A DNA stretch of 10,550 bases from an uncultured Bacillota bacterium. Its GTDB lineage: Bacteria > Bacillota > Clostridia > Caldicoprobacterales > UBA3941. Shown here piece after piece: positions 5,855-10,550 of this stretch. Each line of letters begins with the position of its first letter. Positions within the stretch are counted from its first letter, which is position 1. The stretch spans positions 1 to 10,550 of the forward strand of contig CALGOY010000174.1 of assembly GCA_937960725.1 (NCBI GenBank), read 5' to 3'. Both the position numbers and the translations under genes were made by a program. The notes beneath the pieces were generated by a model that did no database searches, was not told the origin of the DNA, and worked only from the letters and a program-made list of their open reading frames with translations.

Positions 5855-5871
5855 TGATATAATGTTATAAT
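5855..5871 (+). promoter_or_regulatory. Tandem extended -10 boxes upstream of the DUF6062 gene
   Basis: Two perfect TGNTATAAT elements follow each other 8 bases apart: TGATATAAT at 5855-5863 and TGTTATAAT at 5863-5871. Neither has a clear -35 box, as is common for extended -10 promoters. They face the DUF6062 gene, whose ATG is about 70 bases downstream. Confidence 0.5.
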
Positions 5872-5943
5872 AGAAGTTGCACATCTGGAAAAAGGGAGAT
5901 AGCTGCTAACTAAATTGCGAAAAATTATTATCGGAGGTTTACC

Positions 5944-6711
5944 ATGAAATATCATATTGATACGATTCCAGTTTGGGATGCTTATAAAGTTGAAGACGAG
6001 TGTCCCCTATGTGTTTTAGAATATCGGTCAGAACGGTCCTACATAGATTTTTTTCTAAGTGGATCGGTTATGGAGCCAGATACCAGAATAGAAGTTAATA
6101 AAACCGGCTTTTGCCCCCCTCATTTCCAGCTATTATATAATGAAAAAAATCGCCTTGGATTGGCTTTAATTACCCATACCCATTTAAAAGAAACTATCGA
6201 TAGGTTTAAAAAACTAGCTGACATAGCAGTAAATAATCGAAGTAAAGGCTTTTCAATAATCAAAAAAATTACTGGCTCTTCTTCCACCGATACCCCAATA
6301 ACCCGCATGGCAGAGTGGTTGGACACAAGCCGAGAGCAATGCATGGTATGCAGCCGGCTTGGAGTAACGCTAAATCGCTATGCCTATACTATCCTCCATC
6401 TATGGGAAAAAGATAAAGATTTCCACGAAACCTTTAAGCAATCAAAAGGCTTCTGCCTGCATCATCTCTCCCTTGTAATAAAAATGGCAGAAGAAAATAT
6501 GTCGTCGGCTAAACTCGCTAAATTTATCGAAGAGCTTATGGATATACAGATACAATCCCTGGAAACCCTTGAAAAAGATCTCCTGTGGTTTACCCAGAAA
6601 TTTGACTATAGAAATCAGGATAAGCCATGGGGGAATTCCAAAGATGCCCTGCCCCGAACTTTACAGAAACTGTCTGGAAAGTACATGGAAACGCCGGAGC
6701 TAGACGATTAG
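5944..6711 (+). CDS. DUF6062 family protein with duplicated CxxC...CxxH motif
   Basis: This 255-residue soluble protein has the characteristic start MKYHIDTIPVWDAYK and the C-terminal FDYRNQDKPWGNSKDALPR, both features I associate with the uncharacterised DUF6062 family of Clostridia. Two similar halves each carry a Cys pair followed about 33-34 residues later by Cys-x2-His: Cys20/Cys23 with Cys57/His60, and Cys133/Cys136 with Cys171/His174. This looks like two structural zinc sites, although an Fe-S role cannot be excluded. ATG 5944 is preceded by GGAGGT at 5 bases spacing. The gene is monocistronic, reads away from the sensor cluster, and converges with dCMP deaminase. The function is unknown. 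Confidence 0.85.
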   Translation: MKYHIDTIPVWDAYKVEDECPLCVLEYRSERSYIDFFLSGSVMEPDTRIEVNKTGFCPPHFQLLYNEKNRLGLALITHTHLKETIDRFKKLADIAVNNRSKGFSIIKKITGSSSTDTPITRMAEWLDTSREQCMVCSRLGVTLNRYAYTILHLWEKDKDFHETFKQSKGFCLHHLSLVIKMAEENMSSAKLAKFIEELMDIQIQSLETLEKDLLWFTQKFDYRNQDKPWGNSKDALPRTLQKLSGKYMETPELDD

Positions 6712-6718
6712 GTATACT

Positions 6719-6749
6719 AAAAAGGGGATTGACTGCTATCAATCCCCTT
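6719..6749 (-). terminator. Rho-independent terminator of the dCMP deaminase gene
   Basis: A perfect 11-bp stem (6722-6732 with 6739-6749) and 6-base loop are followed on the minus strand by a run of T (6719-6723). The distal arm includes the TGA stop and last codons of the dCMP deaminase gene. On the plus strand no T-run follows, so it would be a weak terminator for the convergent DUF6062 gene. Confidence 0.8.
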
Positions 6750-7194
6750 CCTCGTATCTCTCAACTTTTATCCCCACAGTATTAAAAATTTCCATTGCCA
6801 ATTCATCCGGATAAGGCTCCTTATATACAACGCGGACAATGCCGCTGTTTACAATAAGTTTTGCACAAATCACACAGGGCTGATGGGTACAATATAAGGT
6901 GGCTCCTTCAATCGATACCCCAAGTTTTGCAGCTTGGACTATTGCATTTTGCTCTGCGTGGATTGCATAACAAAACTCATGCTGCGTTCCAGATGGAATG
7001 TTTCTTTTTCTACGCAGGCACTCGCCCCGCTCTACACAGCTAGGAAATCCCGAAGGCGCTCCGTTATATCCAGTAGTTATAATTCTCTTATTTTTTACAA
7101 TAAGGGCTCCTATCTTACGGTTAGCTTGATAACAGCTTGACCAGTTGGCGATAACTTTTACTAGTTCCATAAACCTTTTATCCCATTTGTCCAT
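6739..7194 (-). CDS. dCMP deaminase (ComEB-like)
   Basis: This 151-residue zinc-dependent deoxycytidylate deaminase (dCMP to dUMP plus ammonia) supplies dUMP for thymidylate synthesis. The catalytic zinc motif is intact: HAE at 79-81 (His79 ligand, Glu81 proton shuttle) and PCVIC at 106-110 (Cys107, Cys110). GYNGAPSG at 42-49 and the Cys53/Cys59/His72/Cys75 insert match the family and may hold a second zinc. Length is normal. The start is ATG 7194, with AAGGGGG 6 bases upstream; an upstream TTG at 7212 would put the ribosome binding site inside the coding region. It is a single gene, convergent to DUF6062 and divergent from groES. Confidence 0.95.
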   Translation of the reverse strand: MDKWDKRFMELVKVIANWSSCYQANRKIGALIVKNKRIITTGYNGAPSGFPSCVERGECLRRKRNIPSGTQHEFCYAIHAEQNAIVQAAKLGVSIEGATLYCTHQPCVICAKLIVNSGIVRVVYKEPYPDELAMEIFNTVGIKVERYEEGD

Positions 7195-7217
7195 CGGTGA
7201 CCCCCTTCCCAAGCAAT

Positions 7218-7246
7218 TTTTTATTTAACTAATACAAATTCGTCAA
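7218..7246 (-). promoter_or_regulatory. Probable promoter of the dCMP deaminase gene
   Basis: On the minus strand TTGACG (7241-7246, one mismatch to the -35 consensus) is followed after 17 bases by TAAAAA (7218-7223, a weak -10). Transcription would start close to 7210, just before the ribosome binding site. Confidence 0.4.
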
Positions 7247-7452
7247 AAATCGATTATTTCCTTCTTTTTAAATATATTTTAATATTTTTCCTCATCTTAC
7301 TTTTCAATGCAAAAAGTTAGCTTGTAAAAAGTTTATATTTAACGATAGGGAGAGTAAACGCTATATATTTTTAGCTATTATTGATTATTATGGTTTTTTC
7401 AAGATTATTAACCAAATACGGGATTTGCCATATTTTTGAGTTTTTTATAAAC
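7247..7452. other. AT-rich intergenic region upstream of groES
   Basis: This is most of the 327-base gap between dCMP deaminase and groES. It is AT-rich and contains no open reading frame, tRNA or clear repeat that I can support. TTGCCA at 7425-7430 and TTGAGT at 7436-7441 are -35-like, but they sit 22 and 11 bases from the best -10, neither at normal spacing. Confidence 0.4.
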
Positions 7453-7458
7453 TATAAT
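7453..7458 (+). promoter_or_regulatory. -10 box of the groES-groEL promoter
   Basis: TATAAT lies 6 bases before the CIRCE operator, which would put the transcription start at or just before the first base of CIRCE, the usual arrangement in HrcA-controlled operons. The -35 is poorly defined. Confidence 0.6.
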
Positions 7459-7464
7459 TTGTGA

Positions 7465-7491
7465 TTAGCACTCATCGGCAGCGAGTGCTAA
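7465..7491 (+). promoter_or_regulatory. CIRCE operator (HrcA binding site)
   Basis: The sequence is a perfect TTAGCACTC, nine bases, GAGTGCTAA inverted repeat, identical to the CIRCE consensus. HrcA repressor binds it and releases it on heat shock. It lies between the -10 box and the groES ribosome binding site. Confidence 0.97.
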
Positions 7492-7518
7492 CAACAATTT
7501 ACATAAAGAGGAGGGTAA

Positions 7519-9449
<1,931 letters not shown>

Positions 9450-9459
9450 TAAAAAATAT

Positions 9460-9488
9460 AAAGGCGATCGTTGCGATCGCCTTTTTTT
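9460..9488. terminator. Bidirectional Rho-independent terminator after groEL
   Basis: An 11-bp perfect stem (9460-9470 with 9474-9484, core GGCGATCG/CGATCGCC) is followed on the plus strand by T through 9488 and preceded by an A-rich run, so it is T-rich on the minus strand as well. It ends the groESL transcript and can also end the convergent DivIVA-like gene, whose stop is 4 bases away. Confidence 0.92.
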
Positions 9489-9492
9489 ATAT

Positions 9493-9999
9493 TTACATTG
9501 CACTAGCTTTTAAAATCGAAGATTCCTTGCCCTCTTCCTCTTTTGAATCTTCTTCTAAAAGGGCAGCACATATCTCCTTAGAGGCTAAATAGTTAATCTC
9601 TGAATAGAAAGATTCCATAAGGTTATATACTTCTTTTTCAAACTCCAACAATTGTCTTCTAATTTCCTTTTCCCGGATCCTCCACTTATTTTTCTCTTCC
9701 TCGATCTTATACATCTCCGCAGCTGCTTTTTTCTGTCCCTCTTCTATAATCGCTTGAGCTTTTTCTTCGGCTTTTACCAAGGCCTTTGATATAAATGCTT
9801 CCCGCTCTTCGTAGCTGGCTATTCTCGCCTCATATTCCTTTAATTTAGCTTTCAACACCCTGTTTTCCTCATCCAATTCCAACATTCTATCTCTTTTTTT
9901 CTTCAGTTCATGTTCGTAATCTTCTTTTACATCGTTTATATATTTATTCACCTGCTTCTTGCCATATCCAAACAGAGTAGTCTTGAACGGTTTTTTCAT
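9493..9999 (-). CDS. DivIVA-like coiled-coil protein
   Basis: The 168-residue protein starts with MKKPFKTTLFGYGKKQVNKYI, which resembles the N-terminal membrane-curvature-sensing segment of DivIVA/GpsB-type proteins (F-x-x-x-x-x-GY-x-x-x-x-V-x-x-Y/F). A long charged coiled coil (about 20-130, many Glu/Lys/Arg heptads) and a variable acidic tail follow. No catalytic motif is seen. DivIVA-like proteins recruit partners to poles or septa; this one is shorter in the N-terminal region and its target is unknown. The start is ATG 9999 with GGGGG about 11 bases upstream, slightly far. It is convergent to groEL and shares its terminator. Confidence 0.7.
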   Translation of the reverse strand: MKKPFKTTLFGYGKKQVNKYINDVKEDYEHELKKKRDRMLELDEENRVLKAKLKEYEARIASYEEREAFISKALVKAEEKAQAIIEEGQKKAAAEMYKIEEEKNKWRIREKEIRRQLLEFEKEVYNLMESFYSEINYLASKEICAALLEEDSKEEEGKESSILKASAM

Positions 10000-10101
10000 T
10001 TGTTCGTCAGCCCCCTGAAATTATAATTGACCGATGGAAATTCCTTGTATATACTATACCATATCTTTTATTTATATTCTGTAGAACCATGGAGTCGAAG
10101 C

Positions 10102-10550
10102 TTAGCTATTTAACGCTTTTTTTATCAATTTTATATTTTCTTTGGTGGCTTCATAGCCTCTTTCCATTATTTCAGGAATTTTATCTACATCGCTAAGAGA
10201 AACGTCGTATATTTTCGGGCGTAAAATGAAATCCGATCCTCCGCTTTTCAATCTTGTAATCTGATATGCCATAATATCTATTGCCTGGCTGCCTATCTCA
10301 AAAATGTTATTAACTCCTTCTCTTATTTGACCGCTATAGCCAAGATCGACCCCTAGCACTTTTTTCGCCCCCATCTTTCTCAAGACATCTATGGGAAGAT
10401 TTTCAGTCACCCCTCCATCTACCAGCCTCATATTTTGTATAAACGCGGGCTTAAAAATCACTGGAATTGCTATACTAGCCCTTATAGCCTCATGTAAATA
10501 TACATCATCAATATACAGGGTATAGTGATCATCTTGAGCTAATCTCACCT
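10102..10550 (-). CDS. Patatin-like phospholipase / RssA-type esterase (partial, N-terminus outside window)
   Basis: The last 149 or so residues of a patatin-family serine hydrolase are visible; the coding region enters from beyond base 10550. The segment DDVYLHEAIRASIAIPVIFKP is the typical region before the catalytic aspartate, which is in the motif LVDGGVTENLP (DGG box, about residues 42-52 of the visible part). The nucleophile GxSxG motif and the oxyanion-hole glycines must lie off-window. The family cleaves acyl esters of membrane lipids. An internal GTG at 10546-10548 is not the start. The end is followed by about 100 bases before the DivIVA-like start, and I see no clear terminator. 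Confidence 0.9.
   Translation of the reverse strand, partial: VRLAQDDHYTLYIDDVYLHEAIRASIAIPVIFKPAFIQNMRLVDGGVTENLPIDVLRKMGAKKVLGVDLGYSGQIREGVNNIFEIGSQAIDIMAYQITRLKSGGSDFILRPKIYDVSLSDVDKIPEIMERGYEATKENIKLIKKALNS

Noticed and set aside
7195..7212. TTG start at 7212 for dCMP deaminase
   Set aside because: The Shine-Dalgarno AAGGGGG lies inside this extension, immediately upstream of ATG 7194.

Overview
The window looks like chromosome of an anaerobic, fermentative, low-to-moderate GC Clostridia-type Firmicute. The evidence is NuoE-like and (2Fe-2S)-ferredoxin-like subunits of an NAD(P)-linked [FeFe] hydrogenase, strong GGAGG ribosome binding sites, a perfect CIRCE operator in front of groES-groEL, a DUF6062-type protein, and AT-rich intergenic DNA. 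No mobile element, tRNA, rRNA, CRISPR array or phage gene was seen. I cannot name the species.

Region 1 (1-1474, minus strand) is the start of a hydrogenase operon. A promoter at about 1446-1474 precedes a NuoE-like subunit (HydC type), a small GHKL ATPase and a (2Fe-2S) ferredoxin-like subunit (HydD/HndB type) that runs off the window. By analogy with known clusters, the NuoF-like and catalytic subunits should lie beyond base 1.

Region 2 (1638-5779, minus strand) is a tightly packed six-gene cluster immediately upstream. In transcription order it holds a membrane-anchored SPOR protein, a DRTGG protein, an RsbW-like GHKL ATPase, a divergent [FeFe]-hydrogenase-like protein, a second DRTGG protein and a PHP phosphoesterase. 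Junctions are 14 bases or less, or overlaps. The hydrogenase-like protein keeps the cysteines that hold the H-cluster but has lost residues used for proton transfer in catalytic enzymes. The set therefore looks like a hydrogen or redox sensing and signalling module placed next to the catalytic hydrogenase it might control. This is the most interesting part of the window.

Region 3 (5825-7194) has a divergent promoter region, a plus-strand DUF6062 protein with a duplicated Cys/His motif, and a convergent dCMP deaminase whose terminator hairpin includes its own stop codon.

Region 4 (7195-9488) is the heat-shock operon groES-groEL, with a -10 box, CIRCE at the expected transcription start, and a strong bidirectional terminator after groEL. 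Region 5 (9493-10550, minus strand) holds a DivIVA-like coiled-coil protein and the C-terminal part of a patatin-like phospholipase cut by the window edge.
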